Shown here one piece after another: positions 1-14,700 of a stretch of DNA of 64,000 nt. The stretch comes from Hydractinia symbiolongicarpus (Eukaryota; Cnidaria; Hydrozoa; Anthoathecata; Hydractiniidae). Positions within the stretch are counted from its first letter, which is position 1. Every line of letters starts with the position of its first letter. The notes under the pieces are model-generated. The model made no database searches, had not been told where the DNA came from, and saw only the letters and a list, made by a program, of their open reading frames with translations. The stretch spans positions 5,952,001 through 6,016,000 of the forward strand of contig NC_079882.1 in assembly GCF_029227915.1 (NCBI RefSeq), given 5' to 3'. Both the position numbers and the translations under genes were made by a program.

Positions 1-3000
1 ACACCAAGACTTCCCACCATGACGAACGCCACTGAAGAAGAAAACAAAATGGCAAGGTTTATGTTTTGGTGTCATATACAAGGTGCACGAAGTATTACGC
101 GAAAGGGCTGGTCCGTGTTGCCGTGTAGAAGCAATGAAATTAAAGTTGCCACAGTCCGACCAAAGTTCAATGTGTTTTTAGTTTGAATAGTTTCTTGACC
201 TGCCATTTTAAAATGATATATAAATTATATATAAATCTAACTTATTAATTTATGTTGTCTTAAATGCGATCAGCTATAAGTACTGTTAGATTCTATTTAT
301 GTCAGACTTCAGCAAAGGCTCAAACCACAAGAATGGCTATCTGCACGGGCTTTTTCCTAGGAACACTGGACTTCATGAAAGCCTGTCGTTTCTTTTTTTT
401 TTACCTTTCAGAATGCCAACAGTAGTTCCTTATTTTTTTTGTTAATGCTTACACCTCATTTCATAACTCCTAAATTTTCGACAGGAAGCCATGTTTTAGT
501 GTTCGTTCTTATAAAAAAGTAGCAGTTATACATTATTCCCGTACACCATTTGGCATTACCTGTCCGGAATACGGTGAAAGCAACCTCGTTCCAGTGCCTG
601 TTGTCTTTTTTTATAAATGTCAGAAAAAATACAAGATGCCCTGGGAACAAGGTTGCTTTAAAAGGTCTGCAAACGTCAAAAATCCTAGAATTTGTTTCAA
701 AGTTTATGCAAATTACTGACAGTAGCAGTAGTGTTAAACAAAAATCATGCATATCTATAATATACCATAATTATTGGCTAAAATGATAAAATAGAAAGAT
801 AGTTGAATGCCATCTTCTTACCACCATCTGACGCTTTCCATAAACAATCATTCAGAAAACGTTTTCTCACAGTCTCCCATTTATATTCCAATATTTTCAT
901 ACGATAACTTTCTCTGCAGTCTTTTGTCGTAGCGGTGTTAAAAGGTTTTTGTTTTGACATAAGCGGCAATAGTGCATCAATCATACTGTATTGAAACTCT
1001 TAAGTAATCCCATAAGACTGCACTAATAAAAAATATTTTCCGTCAAATACTAATTGTGATCTTTTGTTACCATTTTTACCATCGATCGTGCCTTTACTAT
1101 TCCACACATCTCTGTGTATAACGTTTGATAAAATATTTTCTCTCACAATACTATATTATACATATATTAGTTACGCTGGAAAATGCATATTCAGCAATAA
1201 TTATGTGTTTGTCGTCGAACTAATATAATTCTGAGCTCTTTCCTTAAGAGGCTTTTCCTTTAGTGCTATGACAATCGCTTATGAGTTGTATTCGAAAGGT
1301 TACTTCCGACTAACGCTTTCAATATTTTTTTGTTTTACAGACTAACAAAATGACGCCGATACAATTAGCTTTGAGACTTAATACTCTGTATACACTACAT
1401 CTTTAATATATCAAATAAATATAACTATACCTTGCCAACCTAGAGCTTAGGCTTTTATTTTGTCTTGGAAAAAAGTAAAGTCCAATTTCGTTTTTATAAA
1501 AAATAGTGGACTAGGGAGGACTAAGTCGCTATGAAAATAGTATCGTTAGCTTGCTTTATTCATGTATGAATTATATTTTATATACTTTTGCTTTAATTTA
1601 ATAGCTGGCTTACTGCAGTAAACTGACTGCCCTTGTATTCTCGTTCTCGTTATTGTGTAATGGCCTGGGAAAGATATAATAAGAAATATTTAAGATTGCA
1701 CAACAAATCGGTTTTTTTTGTTGATTCGTTGTTACATAATGTGTCCATACCCTTAGCTTTGCTTTACAAAAACACTTCAACACCAGGTTGATGATATAAT
1801 CTAAAAACTCTACACACGTTAAATAAACATATTTAGCTAGTAAACAAAAATTGTTTGTTTTAAATTGATCACTTGTTTACAAACGTTGAAGTTCGTGTCA
1901 CTGTTCTATTTAAATCTTAAGTTAAAACAAAGCCTAATATGTGTATGACTATGACGTAAGAAGCACACTTCGCCGCAGTGGCCTACTTTAAAGATTTGAA
2001 CCCTACATGGTACTGTCTGTAATCCAAAAAGAAAGACCACGGATTTTGGTGATTCAGGTGGAGGCTAGACCCAACCCCCGCCATTTTTGCTACGTAATAA
2101 TAAATACGTTGGAAAATGACAAAAAAAATGACCCATAAAGGATTTTATCTTTTACTTTTCGGTCGTCGACAAAAATTGCATACTCTGAAAGCCGGTCATA
2201 TTGCCTGTTATGTGCAGCCGGTCATCATTCCTGCATACCATGCAGGTATACATGGTCTCACTCCATGTTTTCGAACTAATCAATAATGGTCTAAAATATT
2301 AGCCATACGCCCTGGATATTTAAGGTAAGTAGAGACATGTACAAACAGAGTTAACTAATAGAGCAAATGCGTGTGTCTCAGCTTTTTTACTTTTTCATTT
2401 CCTTCTACACTCTTCAACAGAGATAGCATGGTTTCTAAGAATAGAAAGCTTTGGTTACAAGCATGGTCAACAAATTATTATTTGTTAGTTGTCACGTTTC
2501 GAAAGACAATCAAAATGTGAGAATCTACTATCAACATGTCGATGAACAACTTCCGGAAGAAACCACTTCCCATTTTTTTGTCAAATCATAATATTTTTAC
2601 TGACACTTTATAAACAGAGATAAACCAGAAAAGGAAAGAAAAAAAGATTTCCTGATATTTTCACATGATGCGAATCAAGAACTGACGTACATGGAAATTT
2701 TTCGTGCACTATCAAACATATTCATTAATACATTTACGAAAGCAACATGCGTTGTATAGTTTTTGTCTCTCTCTGCTTTAAGAGTAGCAGTCTAAAATCT
2801 TTTAGAAAGTGTGTCTGGTCAGTTTTTAACATGTTAGTTTAACAAACGCATCAAAGCTTCGTTTCAACAACCGCCTTCTTGCCCTTCAAAGAAAACGGGT
2901 CTGCTGTTTCTTCGTGTTGAGGCGTAACGAGATGATGGTAGTCAAACGAAGGGAAATGAAATGAAGATACTAGGCTAGACACCCTGAAAACTAAGAGAAA

Positions 3001-3392
3001 ATGACAACACATTTTTGTAAGCTTTTAAGAATTCTTTATATTTTAACAGAGATCCCAGTTATTACGGAGCGGCATCAAATTCAACAAAAAGGTAAAATAT
3101 CCTGAAAACGAGGTTGACACTAAGTCGCTTTTCTAGGTGATTTGAACGAATCACGAGGATTTCTCCCTGTTCTATTTTTTTTTCTTAAACCATATCATAT
3201 ATTAAGAATCGTTTAAACTTTGTTGATACTTAAAAAGGCAGGTGATTAAAAGTCATAAGGCTTGACCACGCTTCATGTGAGAAGCAAGATCAACTTATTA
3301 AGCAAACATCTTTTTTTCTTGATCTTCTTTTTCTGCTACAGTAAATACGTTCGTTATTATTCACCACATCCCATTATAGTTGTTTTATTGTG
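1..3392. other. Gene-free AT-rich stretch
   Basis: I see no gene, RNA or intact mobile element here. Open frames are short, overlap on both strands and show no conserved domain. A frame open from the left edge to a stop at 184-186 is noted under rejected items. The stretch is ordinary intergenic DNA as far as can be read. Confidence 0.5.
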
Positions 3393-3856
3393 TAGTTTAT
3401 GTTTTTTGAGGGGCGTGACATGTTTTGTACGGGTGTGACGTGCAAATGTAAACAAATATTTTAAATTTTTCTCGTCTTGCTCACTTTTTTAAATATGTGT
3501 AATACCCTACTTGACTTTTAATGGATCGGCGTATAATAGAAATTTTGGATATTCAAACAAAGGCGGTGGAGGGCGGGATGGATTTTTTTGGATACATTTT
3601 GTGAAATTGCTTTACGTGTAGCTATAGTTTATGTTTTTTGAGGGGCGTGACATGTTTTGTACGGGTGTGACGTGCAAATGTAAACAAATATTTTAAATTT
3701 TTCTCGTCTTGCTCACTTTTTTAAATATGTGTAATACCCTACTTGACTTTTAATGGATCGGCGTATAATAGAAATTTTGGATATTCAAACAAAGGCGATG
3801 GAGGGCGGGATGGATTTTTTTGGATACATTTTGTGAAATTGCTTTACGTGTAGCTA
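3393..3856. repeat. Two-copy tandem direct repeat, 232 bp unit
   Basis: The segment beginning TAGTTTATGTTTTTTGAGGG at 3393 is repeated in full from 3625, giving a period of 232 bp. Reading the two copies side by side I find one clear difference (GGCGGTGG against GGCGATGG near 3563 and 3795). Such identity indicates a very recent duplication, or possibly an assembly duplication. Neither copy encodes anything recognisable. Confidence 0.9.
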
Positions 3857-6800
3857 CAATATGCTTCACGTAAATAAAATATATATCAAATACTATGCAC
3901 GTTTTCTTAGACATTGTAAATTTCTATATGTCTGTTGATTCCAAGTAATCACGATTGAAATATAAATTGCTGTCCTGTCCATATGAAAAGGACGGGAAAA
4001 TGCATATCATAATAATCTAATTACGCTAATTTGACCTAAATCTACCCTACTACAGTAGAAAACTACTGTTTATTATGGAGATAAAGGTTTCAGTCATGCC
4101 CACCCGAGATCTTAATAAAAGGACAAGGAGGAGGGGGGGATAAGGGGTGTTTTTTTTCCTTGTTGGCGATCGCATATTTGTAGAAAGGGCTCATTTTCTT
4201 CGAGAACTTTTTAGGTTACGAAAAAGCCTTTGTTTTGAACACTATGAGTGGAAACGAAAACTTTTCTTCTGAGTCACACTTTGGTGAAAAAGGTTGAAAA
4301 TTTTGAGGTTAATGTAATTCCTTTTTTCAACAAAGTAAGTGCGTAAATGATTTTTTTGTTTATTTTATTTGTATCCATACTTTCGTCGGACGATATTTAC
4401 AGGAATCAATAGACCTATTTCAATATCCATGTCCATTCTGCAAAATACACAACCGTAATAGACATACTAACAGAGACAATTTTAATTTGTCAGTGAAGTG
4501 ATGCACATATAGTTTGTTTACCTTTATTATTTCTTAAATTAACTTGTCAAATGGGCAAATTATGAACTTTTGTGTGAAACGTGTGAATGAAAAAGAATCG
4601 ATATACTAAACTGATAGCATAAAACAAATTTTCAATGCATTTTGTATTCAAATCCTTGTCCTTGACTAGCACTGTCCGTATTCATATAACTTTCTACTCA
4701 AAAATGAGGGAATACAAAAGTTAGGTATTTTTATCTTACATTCTTTTAGTCGAAAAAACTCCTTTGAATGTATTTTTGTAATGTATCAACAAAATGTTTT
4801 CTTAAAAAAAAATTAGTCCGCAAAAAGGGAAATTTTGTCCAAGTGACTAATATTTTAGCCGACCAAAATTTACCGACATATTTGTGCCGACTTTTTTTAC
4901 CGACAAGGTAAATCACGCGAGTAACAGTAGTTATGCACATCAAAACCCACCCGTATAGAGCAGAATTATGACTTCTTCACTTTGTTTGGGGAAATTGTTA
5001 TGATAGTCAAGCAAAAATGTCCATTTGATGAAATTCACTTTGTGAACAAGTAGAACAAATAACCCTTGGCGCTTTATATATTCTATCAATGACGATTACT
5101 TAAAAAGTAATTGATCGATAACTAAATTGGAAAAAAACACTGCTGCGTTTGGCTTGTAAGAAAAAAATAAAATGCATGTTTGTCCTGTTTTTTTGCATCA
5201 TTTACAAGCTTTTATTATGAAAATATCAAAGTTCTAACCAGGGGAGTCATTGTTCTTGTTTATGTTAGGTTTATGTTACAGATAATTCTCGAGTCGAGAA
5301 ATTTTTTTTATGCTAATTCGTTTTTATTTGGTCGAATAATATTATTTTGTAAATCTCCCGATCCTATAACGCGATAAATTTTGTAAATGCTTTACCCCTC
5401 GTTCTTTCTTCCAAACATCTGAATCACGATGAGCGGGAGAGAAATTTCTGAAGTAGACGATTGACTTTTTAAATTGAATAAGGATCTATTTATCTGGAAA
5501 TATATTGTAATGGAGTTTCTTTTCACATATTATTCTTTAACAAAATTTGCAACATGACGACTCGCGAAAGTTTTTCCCCTAAATCTCGTTTTTTTCTGGC
5601 TAAAGTTTCCACCCTTAAAGTATAGATTAACCCCTAAAATATAAAAAATAACAGGAGAAAGCAAGTCAAATTCCATTTGAGCCACAAAACTTTCCTGTTT
5701 ACATTACAAAATCCTATGAATTTCTGTTGTTTTTGTGAAGCCAAATACCTTGCTTGGGCCTTAGTTGTTTTGACAGATAACTTTTATTTTTTACCGTAAC
5801 AGAAGAACCATCTCCTGTCCATGCCTCTAGATACGAAATGTCAATCAGGAGAAACCCTATGATAATGTTTTTATAGCGTAACGTTGTCACGTAAGATCAA
5901 ACACTTACCGATTATACGACGATGGAAAGCCCGAAGATTCGTCATCGTTGTAGACATGTTAAGTTTCTTTAAATCATCTGCAACATCAATGTTAGAATTT
6001 TCTGCCAACACCTCCCTTTTATCGAGCTAATAAAAAGCATAAAACTTTAAAACATGAAATTGATTCGACTTTAATTAGCCACATTTTTCAATGGTGCTTA
6101 TTTTGTGTGATAGTGCTCCAAAAAGTGCGATATAGTTCTTAAGAAAAATGTAATGGTTATTTTGAGTCAATAACGGCACTGGTAATTGTAGGGGCCTTGG
6201 TATTCCGTTCCTTATAAACAGGTTTCTTATAAAAAAAAGACACGTACACCATAATTTAATACTATCTTATATTACACCATATTATAACGCAAGAATTCTA
6301 AAAGCTATGAGCTATGTTTATAAGGAGGCAATTTATAAACAGAAATTTAGTACCCAGTCCTACAAAAAGTTGAGAACATTTAATAGTTGGTCTTGTGGCC
6401 TTAAAATAGTGTGTTGTTAATTTTATTTTGTGGGAAAAAAGGATGAAACAAATACGCGTCATTTCTGTACTGTAGGACCATTCAAGGACTAATTTTTGTA
6501 TATATGAATGTATGCACAAAAACATTATAATACCATCGTACACTCCAGTAAACTCTACTCCTAGATAGGGTGCTATATGGTAACAAGAAAAAAAATATGT
6601 ATACAGCAGCGACGGATGCATGACAAACGTCAAATGATACTAACCAATCCAAAAGCAGAAACGGAGGTCTGAGGACGAGACATGTTTTTGAGTACGCTTC
6701 ACAATAAGCTTTGTTGCTTTACCTTTCTTGAATTCTTCCACAAAGAATAACAGCCAACTGCATAGGGTACAGCTTTTTTATAAGGGGGTCCCTGAATATC

Positions 6801-7856
6801 AATTTATCTCCACACGATAACGCAAATTACCAAAGCTGTCATCAAAAAAATGACATGTCTTGTTAATAAATAAGCCGACTATAAAGTGGGACACATTTTT
6901 TTGTGATAAAAATGATCGCAAATGCGCCAGTTACCATAAAAGGTAATGTTACTTCTATTTCATGCCAAAACATTCGAAATTAAATATGATTAATGAGGTA
7001 AAAGTTGAAGGGAATAAAAAAGTGCTGATTTCACTTGATTGACACACGTCATTTATTATTTATGATACGAATTCAAACTATATAGCTGCTGCTATTCGAT
7101 GATGAAATAGAAAATCTAAACCAACCTGGTACGTAGTAATTAAAAATCTGTTTTCCTGACGTGAAAACCCATCATGTCTACTGTGGATTGCAACTATACA
7201 AAACGGCCTGGGGAAGAGGATTACAGCCGGTTGAATATTATACTCTGTAATAGGGCCAACACAGTGTATTTAACTCATTACGCGATGAATGTTATCATGT
7301 CAATTAAAATGTGATTTTACAATGCGATAAGAAAAAAGAATTTGAGTTGGAAGGGGTAAAAACATGATCCGTGAAATGATACTCGTTGCCTGATTAATTC
7401 TATTATCGTGTGAGGTCATAGTGCGCCAGATATGCATTGCTGGCATCTAAGAGGACGAGTAATATTTACTGTGAAAGTAGTAGGCGAAAACAAAAGAACT
7501 ATCAATTTTGACCCTGTGTTCTGCATGTATAGACTAGAGATATATCGGCATTTTCTACCCAACTTCTTAACATGTCACGAGTTAACTTGTATTTGCATTA
7601 ATATCATTTTGTTAAATATGTCTGTTATGTAGGCCGAACCGTGGACTTGTGATTACGAACACGACTAGAAACATTAGGATAATAAAAGAAAAGTAATCGC
7701 TTCTCAAACTGGTCTGTATCGACGGCAACATTTCAGGACGCATGTATTTATAGCCTCTATTGTGAAGGTCTTGTTCAACAGTGTCTTTAAGTGCTCGTAG
7801 TACAGAAACACTTAACTGAAGGCTTTCTTTAGATCTTTGCAGAACTAAAGTTATTT
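3857..7856. other. Gene-free AT-rich stretch
   Basis: No coding region is supported. The phrase TTTTACCGACAAGGTAA at about 4894-4910 recurs in variant form near 25,672 and 40,242, so it probably belongs to an old dispersed repeat. Nothing else stands out. Confidence 0.4.
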
Positions 7857-7862
7857 AAGATC

Positions 7863-8749
7863 TACGATGGCCCCTATGGCTCACTTCTCTTCGTAATAAA
7901 AACACTTCTCTTCTTAGTCAAAACACTTCTTTTCTTAGTTATAACACGTCTCTTCTTTCCTCTGAAATCTTCTCTTCCGTTCGAAACACTTCTCTTCCAA
8001 AGTGAGAAACACTTTTCTTTCATGAACTCAAAAAATTCACAGACCCAATTCCGGTCCGGAATATTGATTGAGCTAGATTTCGCATAAATGACCGACCCGT
8101 CACCTCCAGGTTTTTTGCGTTTTTCATATATTAGGGAGACGAGAGTGAGGCATTCGTTTATCTTTTTTAATATGCACGTTCTTATAAGAATACCAAAATT
8201 TTAACCAGGCTGGCCATTATTTCTTTATTGTTCTAAACAAAATACGTATTGTTTTAATCTAAAATCCTAGCCTGACATTTTTAAAAGGAAATGTGCTTTG
8301 CTTGGTTGACACCACCATGATTTTGAAGACTCTCGGTAGCCATCTATTTTGCTATTTATTGTGTCTCTTGATAAATAAAATTAATTACATGGCTACTGAT
8401 CTGAATGGATTCGTGATATTATTTTATTTATGCACAAGCTTCGGGACCTGCTACAGTATTTTAATAATAATATTTTTATTCGTAAATTAAGCACGTGTTA
8501 GCCAAGTATGCTTCTTGCGAAAAGTGAAGATAATTATCTTATACAGACCATGGGTGTAAAATTGCGGACCAGATTTTTAAAATTACTTGTGAAGAAAAAG
8601 TTTGGGGCCACATGCAGAGAAGTGTTAAGTGCAGAAGAGAAGTGTCAAAATGCAGAAGAAAAGTGTGAGAATACAGAAGAGAACTGTTTGGATCATAGAA
8701 GAGAAGTGTTTTTAAATTGGAAGAAACGTGAGCCACAGGGGCCATCGTA
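7863..8749. mobile_element. Non-autonomous inverted-repeat DNA element (MITE), 887 bp
   Basis: Both ends begin TACGATGGCCCCT (left, plus strand; right, minus strand) and stay homologous for roughly 150 bp inward. Each arm carries an irregular array of the motif AACACTTCTCTTC in inverted orientation (about 7885-8015 left, 8605-8735 right). The sequence AAGATC flanks the element directly on both sides (7857-7862 and 8750-8755), which looks like a 6 bp target-site duplication. The AT-rich interior has no transposase. Long terminal inverted repeats with subterminal arrays resemble foldback-type elements; I cannot assign a superfamily. Confidence 0.8.
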
Positions 8750-8755
8750 AAGATC

Positions 8756-11700
8756 ATCGTCTAAATGTTCTAAGAAAAACAGGTGTCAGACATTTATCAG
8801 TATATGTGTGTTTTAAATCAATCTTTGGATGTCATAAAACTAGTTTATTGCTAAAAATTGCAGTTTTCTGTCTTCTCCTAACATGGAAAAAAATAAACTG
8901 GTAACATCCTGATAAAATAAAGATTTTCTCTTTATAATTCTTAAAAGTTTAATATTTGACTTGAGCAACGAACATTCAAGTACTTTATACATTTTGACCC
9001 AAAAAATTAAAACATAATTAAAAACACGTATAAGAAGCTCATTTTCTAAACTCCACCAACTTCAAACATAAACTCAAGAGGCTTCAAGTAACGTGGGCTG
9101 ATTTAATCTTGTGGGATGACGTTTTTTTAAGTGCTCATTTATGATCAGATAAAAGAAAGCAACCTCCAGTTTTCTAATCATAATGTTCCAGCTTTTAAAA
9201 CCTTGGTAAATCAATTTCCGAAATCGGTAAATAGTAGTAAATAGTTTTTGATCAATAATCTTCTTATTGAGTACTAAACATAACAGGCTCTCCTTTTAAA
9301 ACTTGAGATGGAGTCAAGTGATAATAGCTTGCGGAGAGTTTAATTTTGTGAAGTATCCGACTATTGTAAACAAAGATCTGCATAATGCAATTTGGCTCAA
9401 GTTTTATGAAAGATGGCCATCTGTTAGGAAGGCCTGCCAACTTCTCATAACATTTATGTATCTTCTTGTAATATACCAAAAAAACTTTTCATAACTCTTT
9501 CGGTGATGTCAGAATTATAATCGATTTGTAAGTCAAAGATCTGTTTAGTCTACCTCGTTCCCAAGGTTTATTTATCCCTTATTGCATTTTGATCCCAAGC
9601 AAGAACCCCTGTGAACGAGGTTGTTGTCACCGGCGCTGCCCTAATTGGCAGATCTGACGAAAAGTGTTCATCTCGAGGCGAGGTTACTTTCCTGCATGTG
9701 AAAAAAACAAAATGAAAATTGTCAAATTTGCGAAACTTTTTGGTCTTTTTTAAGAACATTGAGCTTCATGGAAGCCTTTGAGTGTTCTAAATGGTTTTTG
9801 GAAAACAAAATAAATTTTTGATTTTTTTTTACTCAGTATTCTTATATATTATTTGGAATATAGAATTTTTTTGTTGAATGCGTTTCACCAATAAACGACT
9901 GACGTTTTTATATGCGACGTGCAAGACATCCCTCGTGTGGTACATAGCATCACAAGTCTTCATTTTCTGGGATTTTTTGTGAAATAACAATGTTATATTC
10001 TTTTATCAAATTTGTTATATTTTCTCACCAACAACGAAAACTTCAATACAAATGTGAAAAAAGGAAGCTTTCGTCTCACTACTGTTAAACACACTTCAAA
10101 GAAATATGCGAAATTTAACTTCAAATTGATATTTATGTAGTCTTTAACCAAATTTCACTGATATTTTATTTTATTCTCCCGCATGGAAGAAATTTTTTGA
10201 TACATTAAATTTTGCAAGACGTAACTTTCGCGAATGGAGTATTTACGTATTTCGCGAGAAAACTGTTTGTTTTATATCGGCTTCGTTTTAATGAAAAAAA
10301 ACTGAGAAACCCTGGATTCGAGGTTGCAAATTTAGCGAAAAAAACTCTATAAAAAGTCAAAATAATTTTTAAAATATAGTGTCAAGCTTCAACCACATCC
10401 CCAGGACATTTTGTACCTTTTTTGACATCGTCTCGATGTATTCGGATTCTGGAATATGCATTTATATAGATTTAAAATCAGTAAAACGTCTTAGTATTAG
10501 TTGAAGTCTGTATTTTTACACTTTATAGCTTCAAATGTTTTTATTTGTGTTATTCCGAAAAATATATGGATAAATTTACGGATGATAATAAATATTTTAG
10601 GATTGAAAGTAATAGATGTGTTGAGCCCGACGGTCTTATAAACTAAGCTTATTATTAAAAAAAACTTGCATTTTTCGATACAAACATTTTTGGTGTGACG
10701 AAAAAATTTTTCTTTCAAAGCAAAATCTCGTTCGTTATTTCGTTTTTTCTCTGACTTTATCTGAATTAACTTAGATGAAACAGGGAGTTGACATACCTGA
10801 AACATCATGACACAATACCTCTTCTGTTGAAATTGATATTTGTGCTACTCTTCGTTGTTGTTAGTTTATCAAGCAATACCATGCTTTGTTTATATCTCTG
10901 TATCTGCTAAAAGAATTCTCATAGTGTTAAACTTAACGCTGTACAATAAAAAGTTGCTTTTTCGAATCCATTTTTACTTCAAATATGCACACGTACTCTT
11001 TTAAAAACCACATGATAATATTTTTGTCACTTACTTTTTAGCTAATACTGAAAATAGAATAATAGGAAGCAAAACTTATAGGTTAAAGACCATTGAATAG
11101 AACCCAATTTGTGCCTGGATACATGAAATCATAAGATTTAATTATTTAAACTGGTAGCTGCCGACTGGTGGAGTGTTTAGTTCCAGTGCGGAAAGTGCTT
11201 TTCGTTACTTAACTTTCGTTCTACTACATTGTCGCCCTTGTTTTTGCAAACATATTTATAATTTATAGAACCTAATAAAGTTAACTAAATACGTTTAGGT
11301 TTAAAACACATTGCCGTATGGTTGTTTTCTTAATCGATTTGAAGTTAATGTTAATCTCGATTTGAAAATTTGCCTTTTTGCTAATATACCCGCGAATTGC
11401 GTGTCTGGTAAGTTATAACCATCCGTGTCCCTAACACGTGTGTCTAGCTGACCAATGTGAAATGTAATGGAATTTGATTTAGTTGACAAGAGCTACTAAT
11501 ATTCACACACTCGTCTTTTAACTGATAATACATTCTGTGATCTGATTAAAAGCCTTGATTTATTAAAAATGAAAACATAATAGATATTAAACTACCTTAT
11601 TGATTTCTTTAAAATCGCCTGAGGAGACAGAGAGATAGGGAGATAGAGAGATAGAGACAGCGCAGCTAGGCTGGACGCCCGAAACTTATCCAGGCTAAAG

Positions 11701-14700
11701 ATTTTTTTCTGAGAACAAGGCTAAAATGAGTTTTAAGCCAATAAGAATCCTAACAGTGTAACAGATTGTTTTCTTATCCAATGAACAATACTTTATTTTA
11801 AAGTTTACATGCTATCGAAAGTTAAAGCTCGTGCAGTGTAGCATAATGAAGATCGTCTTATAATGCGCCATCTTTGATGTTACGTCATTTCTTTCTGTAC
11901 AATTTTTCAAGCACGTAGACTAAAGCTATATTCAGCAGAACTATTTAATTATTCATGAATTATATTTTTTATTTATTGAGTTGTATTTTAACATTGCAAG
12001 TTAGTTAGAGCCAGGACACACTTGTATAATAGCATTAAACATATTCTATAATACAATTATAATTTTTCTACAATATACTTATAATTTGTTAAAATATCGT
12101 TATAATTTCATTTAATTTCATAACATCGTTGCCACAACAACGCAGATAATAGATCTATTGTCACACAAACAAACGGCATTCGAAACCAGATCACCAACAA
12201 TATTATTAAAATCAAAATCGATCAACTTTAAATTTTAAAATCTTTTAGGCTAATGGCGGAAATCTTCAAGCCCCTGGGCTTCTTGTTTGTACTAATTTTC
12301 GAGGGTATTGATTGTCGTATAATGGAAGAAAAAAAAATCTATTTTGCGTGTTCATTATTTTTGCGCAGTTTTGAGTTTTCTTAAAAAAAATAAACAAGAA
12401 AAAATAATAGTAAATTTTGAGGTTTTAACAAAACATAGATACGTCTAAAATGCCTTTGCTCAATCAGTTTTCTTTCTTAGAAGAAAAATTATCTTTTCGC
12501 GCAAAACGTTTTGCGCGTTGGTTCTGACCTAATACGCGTATAATTGATTTTTTGCGCGCATAGAAGTAAGTCCCATTTAAGTGTCCCATTAAACACTGCG
12601 ACCCTTAAACCTGGTGATTTAAACTCCCTTGCAAAGGCGAAGACCATTTTTCCTCATGTATTTTTCAATACGATCACAGCCAAGCAAAAAATGCTCGCGG
12701 CATTCACATTATTCACACTCTATTTTTATAAGAACATTAAAACCACTAACATTAGAGGATTGCTTAAAAATAAAAATCTAAAACCTTACCATGTAAATGG
12801 TTTTTTATACTTTATATTTTATGCATCGAGAATTTTTCTCTCTTTTTTTTGCTGTAGATTGAAAACAAGTGTCCGCTTACGTATATTGCAAGGATCGTAG
12901 CTGTCTTTATTTAATGCCTCCTTGTCGGTAGCCATTATTAGCGGGAAAACCAAAGTAAAAGTTTGGGAATTTAATAAATTTTTTTGAAGTCGCTGTTTAT
13001 TAGGCTTTCCCATAAAAACGTGATTTATGCAAATCTGATTAGGCAACAAAAAAAATCTCCAGAAGAATGGAAAACGTTTGGACCAAATTGATCGTTTCTT
13101 TAGAAAGGGTTTTTTAAGAGTGTATTATAAATAACCATACATTTTTTTCAAATGAATGTTGAAAGTCATTGGAAGTCATCGAATTTGATATGAAAAGTTT
13201 TGTATTTATGCAATTCATATCTGTTCTCAATTTAAAAGTGTTTTTATAAAACCAGTCTATGTAAAGCTTTAAAACAGGTTTCGTATATAAAAAAGGGATT
13301 TCATCGAGGTACCACAGGTAAATTATTTTTTCTGTGTAACTTTACACGAACTTTTTTGAATACTTTCAACCCGTATATGCGTGACCAATATGTTAGTGTC
13401 GATTTTCATGTCGCAGCGTTAAAAAACCCGTCGATAAAAAATAACAGAAACCATGACGAGATCGCAGCATTGGATTGCATAAGTTGTTACATAAATACTT
13501 ACAAATCAGAGTGGAAGGTGTGAAGGCATTATGAACATGAGTATAAGAGGATACAGGAGGAATTAATACAGAATATTCTGATACCTTGCATAACAGAGAT
13601 AAATACATTTCTCCTCCAACGTCCTGATTTTCAAGTACACATCCAACGCCCTGTTCCTCAAGTCAACGCGAACATAAATAAAACCAACAACTTTTTATTT
13701 CGGAGATTATAAACTTTTAATATTCTTTTCAACTGTTAGAGATGGTTTTTCTTTTAAAAAATGTTAAAATTAATGATGATAATTTTAATGAAACACTTTT
13801 AACAAAAAAATCAAACTTTCACCGTCCCTCTACAGAATAAGTCATTGTCACTCTTCTCCACAGGTATCATTTGCATACACACAATACTCGCACTTGTTAA
13901 CAGGGAGTTTTTAATACTTTATATCAGGAACTTAAGTATCTTTATAAGTTGGATTTAACACCAAATGCTTAACCAAGATGAAACCGCAAAACTTGTTTTT
14001 ATTAACGAAATAAACAAACAAAATAAATGAATAAATAAATAAAATAATTAGATGTATGGTTACGCAAGGAAAGGATTATCTCTCAAAAAACCGTGAGAGC
14101 GATTATAATTTATATTGTTATACAAATTTTAGAAAGTTTTCATTCGCACTTGTAACACTTTACTTACCAGGGATAATAAATCAGATGATAATAATCAAGA
14201 AAAGACTGGTAGCAAGGCTGTTAGTGGAATGCAACGAATGTGATCAACTCTGTAAACAACAATGAAACGCGATGACAAACTGTAGTTGTGTTTGTTGAAG
14301 TAGCTGTCGAATGAATTATTTGGTTACGGATAGAAGTGACAATTCGAGAAATACATACCTTACAAACAGTAGACTTTGTTTCAAAGAAGTTATGGAAGAA
14401 TATATAAGATAAAAGAAAAAAAAAAACACTGTAAATAGTTTATAAACGAGATGTACCTTTTTGGTGATAAAGAAAATATATTATTATTATAAATGTGTAT
14501 AACTACAAAATTCCAGAACTTCCTTTCTTAACTTATTTTTTAAGGTTCTTTAATCTTTCTAACATAAAATTTACTAGCACTACGTTTTTCCTTTTAATCT
14601 TACAAATATAATTTGACAAATCCTCCAAATTAATATATTCAAAAATTATTTTAATTTATGTTAAAAATGCAAAAATAACCAGCATTCGTCTGACATCGCA

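Noticed and set aside
1-186. Frame open from the left edge to a stop at 184-186, with an internal ATG at 19
   Set aside because: Short, no recognisable domain, and no splice acceptor can be tested because it reaches the window edge. It could be the end of a gene lying to the left, but there is not enough to support it.
12544-12900. 118-codon plus-strand frame
   Set aside because: No domain, low-complexity composition, no splice or transcription support.
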